Of a stretch of DNA of 42,271 nucleotides, positions 30,270 to 38,323 are shown piece by piece (position 1 is the first letter of the stretch; every line of letters begins with the position of its first letter). Below the pieces are notes generated by a model, which did no database searches, was not told the DNA's origin, and worked only from the letters and a program-made list of their open reading frames with translations. Position numbers and translations under genes: made by a program. The stretch covers positions 1-42,271 of the forward strand of contig SCTG01000026.1 of NCBI GenBank assembly GCA_004298335.1, written 5' to 3'. The DNA is from Nitrospirota bacterium (lineage in GTDB: Bacteria; Nitrospirota; Nitrospiria; Nitrospirales; NS-4).

Positions 30270-30344
30270 TGGTGGGCGATGCAGGTCTTGAACCTGCGAC
30301 CTCTTGCGTGTGAAGCAAGCGCTCTCCCCCTGAGCTAATCGCCC
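30270..30344 (-). tRNA. tRNA-Val (anticodon CAC)
   Basis: On the minus strand the acceptor GGGCGAT pairs with ATCGCCC, followed by discriminator A and an encoded CCA (30270-30272). The D arm has TAGCTCAGGGGGAGAGC. The anticodon stem CTTGC/GCAAG encloses loop TTCACAC, giving anticodon CAC (reads GTG). The T arm is GCAGG-TTCAAGA-CCTGC. All helices pair. It stands alone, upstream of the two lipoprotein genes. Confidence 0.95.
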
Positions 30345-30410
30345 ATCCGGTACCGCCGAAAGGTCTAAACGCTAGCATACCGGCGGGGGGCAGTCAACCA
30401 ACCCTCCGGC

Positions 30411-31634
30411 CTACAACACCTGTAAAACGAAGCACTTGAGATACTCGCTCTCCGGCATCCCGAGGAGAACTGGGTGGTCGTGTCCCTGGGCACCCTGCGC
30501 GACGAGCCGGACAGTCCGGCGGACGTCCCCCGCGGCTTCTTGGAGGATCTGCCTGAACCGGTCGGCGGTCAGATGGTGCGAGCAGGAGCAGGTGATCAGG
30601 CAGCCTCCGGGGCGGAGAAGGCGCATCGCCCGCAGGTTGATTTCCTTGTAGCCTGCGACGGCTTCGGGCAGGCGGGCCCGCGTTTTGACGAAGGCGGGGG
30701 GGTCAAGGATGACCAGGTCGAAGGACTCGCGGCGGCGGTCCCGCTCCTTGAGTTCGTCAAAGACGTTGCCGACGCGGTAGGTGCAGCGCCCGGCCAGGCC
30801 GTTGCGCTCGGCCAGGGCCGTTGCCCGCTCGATGGCCGGCGCCGATTGATCGAGGCCGGTCACGCGGGCCGCCCCGTACCGGGCGGCGTGGAGACCCCAG
30901 AGGCCCGTATAGCAGAAGCAATCCAGCGCCTCCGCCCCCTCCGCCAGCCGTTCGAGCAGGCGATAGTTCTCGATCTGGTCGAGGAACAGGCCCGTTTTCT
31001 GGCCTTCCAGAAGGTCCACCGCCACGTCCAGGCCGTTCACCTGGACGACGAGTTCCGGCGGAAGCGCCCCGAACGGGACGCCGCGTTCGCGGGGCAGGCC
31101 TTCGCGTTCGCGCATCGGCGAATCGTTGCGGGCCACGATGATCCGGGGCGCGAGGATCTCCTGGAGGGCGTTCACGATAAGGTCCCGGCGCCGGTCCATC
31201 CCGGCGGTCAGAATCTGGAGGACCAGCGCGTCGCCGTAGCGATCCACGATCAGGCCGGGCAGCCCATCCGCCTCGGCATGCACCACGCGGTAGGCGGACC
31301 TTCCGCCAAGCACCTTTTCCCGCCAGGCCTGGGCCTGTCGGATGCGGTTGGCGAAGAAGCCCTCATCGATGGGGGAGCGGTCGCGTCCGAAGAGACGGAT
31401 GGCGATGGTGGAGCGCGGGTTGAGGTAGCCGCGCCCGAGGAAGCGTTTCCTGCCGTCGAACACGTCAACCAGGTCGCCGGGCTCCGCGCTCGGCGGCCAT
31501 CCCTCGACTTCATTCCGGTAAATCCAGGGGTGACCGGCCAACAGGCGGTCCTCTTCCCCGGGCTTGAGGCGGACGGCGACGGGAAGGGGCGCGTCTTGGC
31601 GCGCCCGGGGTGGGCGGGTGCGAAGAGGTTCCAC
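30411..31634 (-). CDS. rlmI: 23S rRNA (cytosine-C5) methyltransferase RlmI-type
   Basis: 407 residues. The N-terminal PUA domain has LLAGHPWIYRNEVEGWP, a linker domain follows, and the Rossmann methyltransferase domain has ALDCFCYTGLWGLHAARYGA, the catalytic-site DPPAFVKTR and the cysteine segment LITCSCSHHL. RlmI makes m5C1962 in E. coli 23S rRNA. The GTG start immediately follows the stop of the outer-membrane protein gene, so it is translated from the envelope operon's transcript. Confidence 0.9.
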   Translation of the reverse strand: MEPLRTRPPRARQDAPLPVAVRLKPGEEDRLLAGHPWIYRNEVEGWPPSAEPGDLVDVFDGRKRFLGRGYLNPRSTIAIRLFGRDRSPIDEGFFANRIRQAQAWREKVLGGRSAYRVVHAEADGLPGLIVDRYGDALVLQILTAGMDRRRDLIVNALQEILAPRIIVARNDSPMREREGLPRERGVPFGALPPELVVQVNGLDVAVDLLEGQKTGLFLDQIENYRLLERLAEGAEALDCFCYTGLWGLHAARYGAARVTGLDQSAPAIERATALAERNGLAGRCTYRVGNVFDELKERDRRRESFDLVILDPPAFVKTRARLPEAVAGYKEINLRAMRLLRPGGCLITCSCSHHLTADRFRQILQEAAGDVRRTVRLVAQGAQGHDHPVLLGMPESEYLKCFVLQVL

Positions 31635-32399
31635 TTAGAATTCGAAGTCCAGGATGCTCTTGAAGACGGCGTAGTCGCTCGCGTCGGTCCAGCCGAACTG
31701 CATGCCCAGATCCAAGCCCACGGGGCCGAGCTTGAACTTGACGGCCGGGCCCCACGAATGGCTCTGGAAGTTCGTCGTCGGGAAGCTTCCGATCGGGCCG
31801 AAGTTGCCGAATCCCTCGATGCCCAACCGGACCGTGGGTGTTGCCAACCAGTACCAGCCGTTCTCGTAGCCGAACCGGACCCGCGAGGCGTCGTTGAACT
31901 GCCGCTCCCAGACCGGGTTCAGCCGGACCATGAAGTCCTTGATGCGGCTCTCCAGCAGGAGCTTCCATTCGACCTCGTCGTTGTGGTCGAAGCGCCGCAG
32001 GGGAACCTTGTACTCGAGGTAGAACGCGGCGGCAGGCCAGAAATCGTGCCGATCCAGGAACCGGTACACGGTTTCGTACCGATGGCTGACCAGGGTCAGC
32101 TGTCCCATGCCCGCCCGCGTGGGATTCTCGAAATCCGCGTAGGCTTCGACCCACCAGCGATCAGTGATGCCGTAGGCGAGCTCGGCCGTATGGCGCAGGA
32201 GGTGCTGCCGGGGAAAGGGGCCCGCGGAGGTGGCGACCGGCGTGTTCAGGAAGGCATCAAGCCAGTAGGCCGCCTCCAACTCTCCTTTGTCCAGGGCGTA
32301 TGGAGTACGGACTTTGAGGTGATTCGCCTCGGCCGGCGCGGCATCCAGAGCCAGACCGAACAAGCACAGGAACAGCAAGGCGCCGCCGGCGCGTTTCAT
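31635..32399 (-). CDS. outer-membrane beta-barrel-like protein
   Basis: 254 residues from the ATG at 32399. The signal peptide (GGALLFLCLFGLALDA, cleavage near AEA) is followed by alternating amphipathic strands typical of a barrel: WWVEAYADFENPTRAGMGQL, AAAFYLEYKVPL, VRFGYENGWYWLATPTVRLG and LDLGMQFGWTDASDYAVFKS. It ends ILDFEF, with a terminal Phe as in many outer-membrane proteins. A longer frame upstream runs inside the neighbouring gene and is not coding. It lies two bases after the membrane protein gene and directly before rlmI. Confidence 0.7.
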   Translation of the reverse strand: MKRAGGALLFLCLFGLALDAAPAEANHLKVRTPYALDKGELEAAYWLDAFLNTPVATSAGPFPRQHLLRHTAELAYGITDRWWVEAYADFENPTRAGMGQLTLVSHRYETVYRFLDRHDFWPAAAFYLEYKVPLRRFDHNDEVEWKLLLESRIKDFMVRLNPVWERQFNDASRVRFGYENGWYWLATPTVRLGIEGFGNFGPIGSFPTTNFQSHSWGPAVKFKLGPVGLDLGMQFGWTDASDYAVFKSILDFEF

Positions 32400-32401
32400 G
32401 G

Positions 32402-32917
32402 TCACTCCTCGGAGCGCCCCTCGGCCATCAGCCGCTTTTTGAGGATCCACATCTCGTAGAGCGGCCAGCCGGCCATGACCAGGAAGGTGCCGAGCATCAG
32501 GACGTCGCCCAGCAGCATCACGAGCGCGAAGTGAGGGCTGATGTAGAGGATGAGCCACGGTGAGGCGAGATCGATGGCGACGCCGCCGAAGGCGAGGAGG
32601 GTCAGGGCCAGCTTCAGACCCTGCCCGGCCATCGTGAGGTAGAAGACGTGGCACAGGATCAGGAAGACGACCGGCATCGTGAAGAAGTGGAAGTGCGTCG
32701 TCTCGGCCAGTTCCCGGAAGGACTTGGGCTCGCCGAAGGTGGCGTCCGAGCCGAGGTAGTGCTGGGCGATGCCGGTGTACGAGAGGCCGGTGGTGCTGTG
32801 CGCCCAGTAGATGGTGAACAGGAATCCCGCGAAGAGGGTCAGGATGAACAGCGTATAGAGCAGGCGGATGTTCCGGTCGGTATCGAGGAGGCGAAAGCGG
32901 GTGTTGAAGTTGCGCAT
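32402..32917 (-). CDS. four-helix membrane protein with histidine-rich helix
   Basis: 171 residues with about four membrane helices: LLYTLFILTLFAGFLFTIYW, FFTMPVVFLILCHVFYLTMA, LALTLLAFGGVAIDLASPWL and LVMLLGDVLMLGTFLVMAGW. Helix 2 is preceded by ETTHFHFF and contains another His, a spacing that could hold a heme b or metal. It lies seven bases after the FMN-binding protein gene. A membrane electron-transfer partner of that protein is plausible but is inference. No named family recognised. Confidence 0.65.
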   Translation of the reverse strand: MRNFNTRFRLLDTDRNIRLLYTLFILTLFAGFLFTIYWAHSTTGLSYTGIAQHYLGSDATFGEPKSFRELAETTHFHFFTMPVVFLILCHVFYLTMAGQGLKLALTLLAFGGVAIDLASPWLILYISPHFALVMLLGDVLMLGTFLVMAGWPLYEMWILKKRLMAEGRSEE

Positions 32918-32924
32918 GGCGGGT

Positions 32925-33542
32925 TCAGCGGGGTTGGAGGTAGAACTCGTCGACCAGGACCAGCGCCCGTTTCACGCCGGCGCTCACCGAGCGCACCGAC
33001 ATCGTCGCGCCCGTGATGTTGATGATGTCCTTGTTGATCCGGATCGGGTCGAGCGGGGTTTTGCCCTCATATTGCGAGTTGAACCGTTTCATCCGGACTT
33101 CGCCGCCTTTGCTCTCGCGATACACCAGGATTTCGATGTCGGACACCCTGCCGTCCGGGGTCACGCCCACAAGATACGTGATCGGGCGGTGCTTGCCGAT
33201 CGTCTCCTGGAGCACGGCATAGCCGTCCAGCTTGCCGTTGCTTTCCGCTTTGAAGGCCCGGAACGACTCCTCGGGGAATTTCCAGCCGATGCGCTCCTGG
33301 ATCCGGGCTTTCTGTTCGGGCGTCAGCCTGAGTTCCTCCGCGCGGACCTGCCGGGATTTCGGAAACAGCAGCTTGAGAGCCTGCTCCTCGGTCAGGTAGA
33401 CCTCGATGCTGCCGAGCTCTTCCTCGGTCAGCCACCGCTTCAGGTCGGGATCCCAGGTCCGCTTGCCGGCCTCCGCGGCCATGACGAGCGGGGCGACGGC
33501 GAACCAGAGTGGAAGGGCGGCCGTCAGCACGCGCCTCAGCAT
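32925..33542 (-). CDS. exported FMN-binding-domain protein with covalent flavinylation motif
   Basis: 205 residues. Signal peptide (RRVLTAALPLWFAVAPLVMA, then AEA), a region of repeated acidic helices (LTEEELGSIEVYLTEEQALK), then an FMN-binding domain (about 105-205: AVLQETIGKHRPITYLVGVT, RVSDIEILVYRES). The motif DIINITGAT ends in Thr180, the residue that ApbE-type transferases link to FMN in this family (RnfG/NqrC-like). The protein is thus a periplasmic one-flavin carrier. No ApbE gene is in the window. The start overlaps the preceding gene's stop. Confidence 0.8.
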   Translation of the reverse strand: MLRRVLTAALPLWFAVAPLVMAAEAGKRTWDPDLKRWLTEEELGSIEVYLTEEQALKLLFPKSRQVRAEELRLTPEQKARIQERIGWKFPEESFRAFKAESNGKLDGYAVLQETIGKHRPITYLVGVTPDGRVSDIEILVYRESKGGEVRMKRFNSQYEGKTPLDPIRINKDIINITGATMSVRSVSAGVKRALVLVDEFYLQPR

Positions 33543-33970
33543 CCCTTTTCCTTGAGGTGCCGGGTGATCGCGGCGGCCAGAGCCTCCTCCTCGGAGGCAT
33601 GGCCCGGGATGGCGCGCCACTGGCGGCTCCGCGCGCCCATGGGCGACCACTCCTCCCGAAGCTGCAGCACCGTGGCGGCGGCCCCGCGGCCCTCTGGCTT
33701 CACCTCCACCGCGTACCGCACCCGTTCCTTGTTGACCTCACGCTCCAAGACCCCCGCTCGGGTGGTGGACGCGACTTCCACCCATTTCGTTTCCAGGACA
33801 CCCGCCGTCTTGTCGTCCGTCTGGAGCTGAAAGTCCCCCAGCGTGACGATTGCGGTGTCCCATACCTGGTCGACAGAACAGGAGGAGAACGCGGTCGGCG
33901 TGCCCGCCAGCGTCATGCACCCGGAGAGCAGGAAACACCCGACGGCCGCCAGCTGTTTTTCGATCGTCAC
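33536..33970 (-). CDS. small lipoprotein (BamC/DUF3568-like size and plan)
   Basis: 144 residues. Lipobox GCFLLSGC; a compact alpha/beta mature part with VWDTAIVTLGDFQLQTDDKT, GVLETKWVEVAS and RVRYAVEVKPEG. Such small lipoproteins resemble single BamC-type domains, but the match is by impression only. It lies 37 bases after the porin gene and overlaps the FMN-binding gene, so it probably belongs to the same iron-regulated transcript. Confidence 0.65.
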   Translation of the reverse strand: MTIEKQLAAVGCFLLSGCMTLAGTPTAFSSCSVDQVWDTAIVTLGDFQLQTDDKTAGVLETKWVEVASTTRAGVLEREVNKERVRYAVEVKPEGRGAAATVLQLREEWSPMGARSRQWRAIPGHASEEEALAAAITRHLKEKGC

Positions 33971-34007
33971 GAAAACTGCTCCACAGGGCGCCGCATCTTA
34001 GCACGGT

Positions 34008-35435
34008 TTAGAAATACGTCGCCACCGACAAGACCAGCGCGTCGTTGTTGATCCGGTTCGCCCTGCCGTTCTCGAAGTTAAACTGGTAGTCCAGCTTGAA
34101 GACCGTGTCTTCGACCGGCCGGAAATTGAGGCCGAAGGTCAGCCGTTGAACGTCGCCGGGGCCGCCGACCGCATCGCGGTTCGTGTTCACGTCGTCCCAG
34201 CGCAACACGCCGGTGAAGGTCGAGGACTCCTTGAAATGCGACGGAGCCCAGCGCTTCAGCGCCTCCGGCATGAAGTGATAGTTGGCCTGCACGTAGAACC
34301 CGCCCATCCGCTGGGGCAGCAGATGACCGGCAAAGGTCGAATCTTCGGCCGGATTGCCGAACAGGTCCTTGGAGTTGTTCTTGGCATAGGCCCAGGCGGC
34401 CTCTCCGATCAGTTCGAACGGCCCGCGCTGGAGTGTCCAGTCCACGGCCATGATGCTCAAGTGCCGGTCGTTGACCGGAGAGTAGCCGCCGTAATAGCCC
34501 GACGCGCCGACCTCGGCACCGAGGAAGGGACTGAAGGCCAGGCGGCCGACGACCGCTTTGCCGTTGTTGTTATCCAGACCGTCGTCCGTGGTGGAGACCC
34601 GCTGGCGCGCGTCTCGAAGGCTGGCGCCCGATGTGATGACCGGCGTGCCGGCGTTATTGTAGCCGTTGAAGCCGTTCGTCACGTACAGTTCGTAGTCGAG
34701 CTTCGAAAGACGGGTGGGGTAGAACGTACCGTAGAAGCCGGCGCCCGCTTCCGACAGGGTGGACGGGATGATCCTCGTGGACACCAGCGGCCGGTCGGAC
34801 AGGTCGTTGAGCGGGGAATCGTGCAGGAGGTTGAACTTGCCGACCGGCAGCAGGATGATGCCCGTCCGGAAGTTGATTTTTTCATGGATCAGGTAGTCGA
34901 TCGTCGCGAACTCCAGGCTGACCTCGATACCCGAGCCCGTATTGGATTTGGAACGGACCCCGTGCTCGACTTCCAGTTCGGCGGCGACCTTCAGACGGTC
35001 GGTGACGTCCGAGTAGAAGAACGGTACGAACCGCTGCTGATCGAAGGTGCTGCTCGTCCCGACCCGGCTGCCGTTGATGCTGACGGCGTTGTCGATGCTG
35101 CTGTTCTTGGCCGTCCGGTACTGCAGGTCCATGTAGCCGCCGACCGTCGTCTTGGGCGCCGAGACGAACGGCTTGGCGTAGATGGATTTGCCGCCGCCGG
35201 CACCCGAGAAAGTATAAGGCGCGGACTTCTCCCCTTCTTTCGTTTCCTTGGCCTTTTCTTTGCCTTCCTCTTTTGCCTCCCTGACCTCGTGCTTCGTCAG
35301 GTCCTCCACCAATTTCTCGAGACGCTTGATCCGTTCCTCGAGCGCCTTCTCGGTCTTTTCGTCGGCCATTGTTTCGAGCGGGGTGCCGCCCAGCAGGCAG
35401 GCTGAGAGGGCCCCGATGAGTGCCAGTCGTCGCAT
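34008..35435 (-). CDS. Fur-controlled porin with N-terminal coiled coil
   Basis: 475 residues from the ATG at 35435 (AAGGAGG before it). The signal peptide (RRLALIGALSACLLGG) is followed by a coiled coil (TEKALEERIKRLEKLVEDLT and a Lys/Glu-rich run) and then a 16-to-18-strand barrel: TTVGGYMDLQYR, LKVAAELEVEHG, FRTGIILLPVGKFNLLHDSP, FYVQANYHFM, VFKLDYQFNF, ending ALVLSVATYF with terminal Phe. This matches phosphate-selective/OprP-like porins in style; the substrate is unknown. Two Fur-box-like sites and a sigma-70 promoter lie upstream, so iron starvation should induce it. Confidence 0.8.
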   Translation of the reverse strand: MRRLALIGALSACLLGGTPLETMADEKTEKALEERIKRLEKLVEDLTKHEVREAKEEGKEKAKETKEGEKSAPYTFSGAGGGKSIYAKPFVSAPKTTVGGYMDLQYRTAKNSSIDNAVSINGSRVGTSSTFDQQRFVPFFYSDVTDRLKVAAELEVEHGVRSKSNTGSGIEVSLEFATIDYLIHEKINFRTGIILLPVGKFNLLHDSPLNDLSDRPLVSTRIIPSTLSEAGAGFYGTFYPTRLSKLDYELYVTNGFNGYNNAGTPVITSGASLRDARQRVSTTDDGLDNNNGKAVVGRLAFSPFLGAEVGASGYYGGYSPVNDRHLSIMAVDWTLQRGPFELIGEAAWAYAKNNSKDLFGNPAEDSTFAGHLLPQRMGGFYVQANYHFMPEALKRWAPSHFKESSTFTGVLRWDDVNTNRDAVGGPGDVQRLTFGLNFRPVEDTVFKLDYQFNFENGRANRINNDALVLSVATYF

Positions 35436-35467
35436 GATCCTTCCTCCTTGCATTTTATGAGAGTGTA

Positions 35468-35486
35468 ATTGCGATTCGTTCTCAAT
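35468..35486. promoter_or_regulatory. Fur-box-like site close to the porin start
   Basis: ATTGCGATTCGTTCTCAAT. Read on the minus strand (ATTGAGAACGAATCGCAAT) it matches the first half of the sites at 35572 and 39826 exactly (ATTGAGAACGA) and diverges in the second half. It sits 33 bases before the porin start codon. Confidence 0.6.
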
Positions 35487-35571
35487 TTATAAAACAAAAA
35501 ATGGGCCATTCCGCAGGCTGCAGAACAGTCATTGCAGCCAGATCTGCCATGGTATTTGCGAATATCATGAA

Positions 35572-35590
35572 ATTGAGAACGAGTATTAAT
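35572..35590. promoter_or_regulatory. Fur box overlapping the porin promoter
   Basis: ATTGAGAACGAGTATTAAT differs by one base from the site before fur (39826). Its complement resembles the classical AATGATAAT-CATTCTCAAT box. It overlaps the -10 region of the minus-strand promoter at 35586-35615, the normal arrangement for Fur repression. Confidence 0.75.
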
Positions 35591-35615
35591 ATCTTATATG
35601 GCACTGCCCTGTCAA
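35586..35615 (-). promoter_or_regulatory. sigma-70-type promoter of the porin gene
   Basis: On the minus strand TTGACA (35615-35610) and TATTAA (35591-35586) are separated by 18 bases (17 to ATATTA). It overlaps the Fur box and gives a leader of about 140 bases that contains the second Fur-like site. Confidence 0.6.
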
Positions 35616-35665
35616 GGGTATTTTTATTGATTCGGGGGCTGCGAAAGCGGTTGATTCGGCGGGGA

Positions 35666-36709
35666 TTAACGGCGTTTCACGAACGTGACGATGTGGGTGG
35701 CCGCGACCGTGAGCTCGACCGACGTGCCGATCGGGTACACGGTGGTGGAGGCTTCGCTGCTGTGGAGGTATTGCCCGGAGGGCAGGAGCACGGTGTACAG
35801 GTTCTCGGAGCCCCGGAACTGCCGGCCCGCGATCTGGGCCGTGCCGGGAGACGCGGGCGTGATGTGCACGTCGTCCGGGCGGATCATGATTTCGACCGCC
35901 GTGCCGTGCGGGTGGCCGGTGACGTTCTCGAAGACGCCCGCTTCCGTGTGGATCTTGCCGTTCTCCACGCGGCCGGGGAGGAAGTCGGCCTGGCCGACGA
36001 AGTTTGCGACGAAGGGGGTGGAGGGCGTGTGGTAGATGGACTCCGGGTCATCGACCTGTTCGAGCCGGCCGCGGTTCAGCACGGCGATCCGGTCGGCCAT
36101 GGCGAACGCTTCGTCGTGATCGTGGGTGACCAGCACGGCCGTGATCCCGGTCCGCCGGAGGATCTCCTGCACTTCTTCGCGCATCTGCCCCCGCATGTCC
36201 GGATCCAGGTTGCTGAACGGCTCGTCCAGCAGGAGCACGACCGGCTTGGGCGCGAGCGCGCGGGCGATCGCGACGCGCTGCTGCTGGCCGCCGGAGAGCT
36301 CGTGGGGATAGCGGTCCTCGAAACCCGCCAGCCCGACGAGGTCGAGGATGTGCGTGACCGCGTCGGCGGCCGCGCGCGGCGCCAGACGGCGCAACCCGAA
36401 GGCGATGTTCTGCGTCACGGTGAGGTGGGGGAACAGCGCGTAGTCCTGAAAGACCATCCCCACGCCGCGCTCTTCCGGCGGGACACACTGCTTCCCGTCG
36501 CACACCAGGCGTCCGGCGATCCGGATCTCGCCCGCCTGGGGGTGCTCGAAACCGGCGATGGCCCGAAGCACGGTGGTCTTGCCGCAGCCGCTGGGGCCCA
36601 GGATCGACAGCGTCGCCCCTTCCTTGACGTCCAGGGAGAGGTCATGGAGCGCCGGCTCAACGGCGTTGGGATAGGTCAGCGACACACCGGAGAGTTCGAT
36701 CAGTTTCAT
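35666..36709 (-). CDS. fbpC: iron(III) ABC transporter ATP-binding protein
   Basis: 347 residues. Walker A SILGPSGCGKTTVLRA (about 35-50), Q loop VFQDYALFPH, signature LSGGQQQRVAIARAL, Walker B VVLLLDEPFSNLD, and a C-terminal TOBE-type regulatory domain (MIRPDDVHITPAS). It drives import through FbpB. The ATG at 36709 overlaps the permease stop (ATGA). A longer open frame to 38269 on this strand is out-of-frame reading through the permease gene and is not a fusion. Confidence 0.92.
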   Translation of the reverse strand: MKLIELSGVSLTYPNAVEPALHDLSLDVKEGATLSILGPSGCGKTTVLRAIAGFEHPQAGEIRIAGRLVCDGKQCVPPEERGVGMVFQDYALFPHLTVTQNIAFGLRRLAPRAAADAVTHILDLVGLAGFEDRYPHELSGGQQQRVAIARALAPKPVVLLLDEPFSNLDPDMRGQMREEVQEILRRTGITAVLVTHDHDEAFAMADRIAVLNRGRLEQVDDPESIYHTPSTPFVANFVGQADFLPGRVENGKIHTEAGVFENVTGHPHGTAVEIMIRPDDVHITPASPGTAQIAGRQFRGSENLYTVLLPSGQYLHSSEASTTVYPIGTSVELTVAATHIVTFVKRR

Positions 36710-38322
36710 ACGAGCTTCTTGTCCCGCAGGCGCGTCACCACGAGCCAGGGCAGCGCCGTGAACGCGATGAGGAGCAGGGCGAGCGCCCCCGCCTTTCCGT
36801 ATTCGGCTTCCACCGTGTGGATGTAGACCCGCACCGGCAGCGTGTCGAATCCGGCCGGCCGGAGCAGCAGGGTAGCGTCCAGCTCTTTCATGGCGGAGAT
36901 GAACACCAGCGTCCAGACCGCGAACAGGGTCGGGCGGACGAGCGGGGCCAGGACCCGGCGCAGCACGGCGCCCGGCGAGGCGGCCAGCGAGCGCGCGGCC
37001 TCTTCGAGATGCGGGTTGATGCCGGCGAGCGCCGCGTCGATCCCTTGCACGGACTGGGTCAGGAAGCGGATCAGGTACGCCAGGACGAGGACGCCGGCCG
37101 TGCCGTACAGCCAGGGCAGATAGGTGTTGTACAGGAGAATCAGGCTCAGGCCGAGGACGGTGCCCGGGATCGCGTAGCCCATCTGGATGGTTCCCAGGAG
37201 CGCCGCCCCGGTGTTCCCCGTTGCGCGCTTGGCGCTGAATGCGATGAGGAAGCCGACGATCATGGCGAGGGTGGCGGCGGCGCCGGCCAGCGCGAGACTG
37301 TTCTTGATGAAGCTCCACTGCTCGCCCAGGACGTCCAGGAACTGACCGGCCGTGCCGGTTTGCGCGATGAGCACCCCCAGCGGGACGAAGACCGACAGGC
37401 CCAGGATGCCACCGGCCAGCAAGACGGCGGGCCAGCGCCACCGGCCCAACGGGACGGGACGCGCGACCCGCGCGGTGCCGGTGATTGTGACGTACGAGCG
37501 GCGGCTGAGCAGGGCGTGCTGCCCGACCAGCACCGCCAGCGTGAGCAGGACGAGGACGAAGGACAGCATGGCGGCGGCGGCCTGGTCGAACCGCGTGTTG
37601 AGCTGGTGGTAGATCGCGGTCGTGAACACGTGCACGCGGAGCAACGAGAGCGAGCCGAAGTCGGAGAGCGCGTACAGAAAGACCAGGAGCCCGCCCGCCA
37701 TGATGCTCGGCCGGAGCATCGGCAGCGTGACCCGGCGCAGCACGCCCAGCGGGCCTTCTCCCAGCGAGCGGGCGGTTTCCTCGACAGAGGGGTTGGTGGC
37801 CTCCAGGGCGGCGCTGGCAAGCAGGAAAATGTAGGGATAGGTGAAGAGGCCCAGCACGAAGACGCCGCCCCAGAAGCCGTAGATGTTCATCCACTGCTGG
37901 TGGGAACCGGTGAGCGCCGCCAGCCAGGCGTTGAGCGAGCCGACGGGGCCCAGGAGCGCGATGTAGGCCATGGCGCCGATGTAGGAGGGAATTGCGAGCG
38001 GGACCACGGCCAGCCACCGGCAGACGTTGCGGAAGGGCAGATCGGTGCGGACTACCAGCCACGCCAGGGGCAGCGCCAGCAGCATCGCCCAGACGGTCGC
38101 GAGCGCGGCCAGCGCCAGCGTCGTGAGGGCCAGGCCGGCCAGCGACCCGATCGAGAGCGTCCCGAGCGTGCCGGCCTGGATCGCCGAGGACGCGAGGTAG
38201 AGCAGCGGCGGGAGGATCAGCAGGCCCACGCCCGCCAGCAGCGCAATGGCTCCCGCCTGGGCGAACCAACCAGACGCCGCCGGGGCGGGTCTCGCCAGGG
38301 TCATGGGGGCGGCCTGCGTCAT
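36706..38322 (-). CDS. fbpB: iron(III) ABC transporter permease, two fused permease domains
   Basis: 538 residues with about 12 membrane helices and two copies of the binding-protein-dependent permease domain. Each has an EAA loop (EETARSLGEGPLGVLRRVTL and EEAARSLAASPGAVLRRVLA). This double-domain form is typical of FbpB/SfuB iron permeases. It starts one base after the fbpA stop and overlaps fbpC. Confidence 0.92.
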   Translation of the reverse strand: MTQAAPMTLARPAPAASGWFAQAGAIALLAGVGLLILPPLLYLASSAIQAGTLGTLSIGSLAGLALTTLALAALATVWAMLLALPLAWLVVRTDLPFRNVCRWLAVVPLAIPSYIGAMAYIALLGPVGSLNAWLAALTGSHQQWMNIYGFWGGVFVLGLFTYPYIFLLASAALEATNPSVEETARSLGEGPLGVLRRVTLPMLRPSIMAGGLLVFLYALSDFGSLSLLRVHVFTTAIYHQLNTRFDQAAAAMLSFVLVLLTLAVLVGQHALLSRRSYVTITGTARVARPVPLGRWRWPAVLLAGGILGLSVFVPLGVLIAQTGTAGQFLDVLGEQWSFIKNSLALAGAAATLAMIVGFLIAFSAKRATGNTGAALLGTIQMGYAIPGTVLGLSLILLYNTYLPWLYGTAGVLVLAYLIRFLTQSVQGIDAALAGINPHLEEAARSLAASPGAVLRRVLAPLVRPTLFAVWTLVFISAMKELDATLLLRPAGFDTLPVRVYIHTVEAEYGKAGALALLLIAFTALPWLVVTRLRDKKLV

Positions 38323-38323
38323 G

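Noticed and set aside
30474..32459. A 661-codon plus-strand frame opposite rlmI and the barrel protein.
   Set aside because: It is antisense to two well-supported genes, with composition typical of mirrored GC-rich coding sequence, no ribosome site and no domain.
35666..38269. A very long open frame (867 codons) that would fuse fbpC to an upstream arginine/proline-rich part.
   Set aside because: The upstream part is an out-of-frame reading of the fbpB permease gene. The real fbpC start at 36709 overlaps the permease stop, and the family has no such extension.
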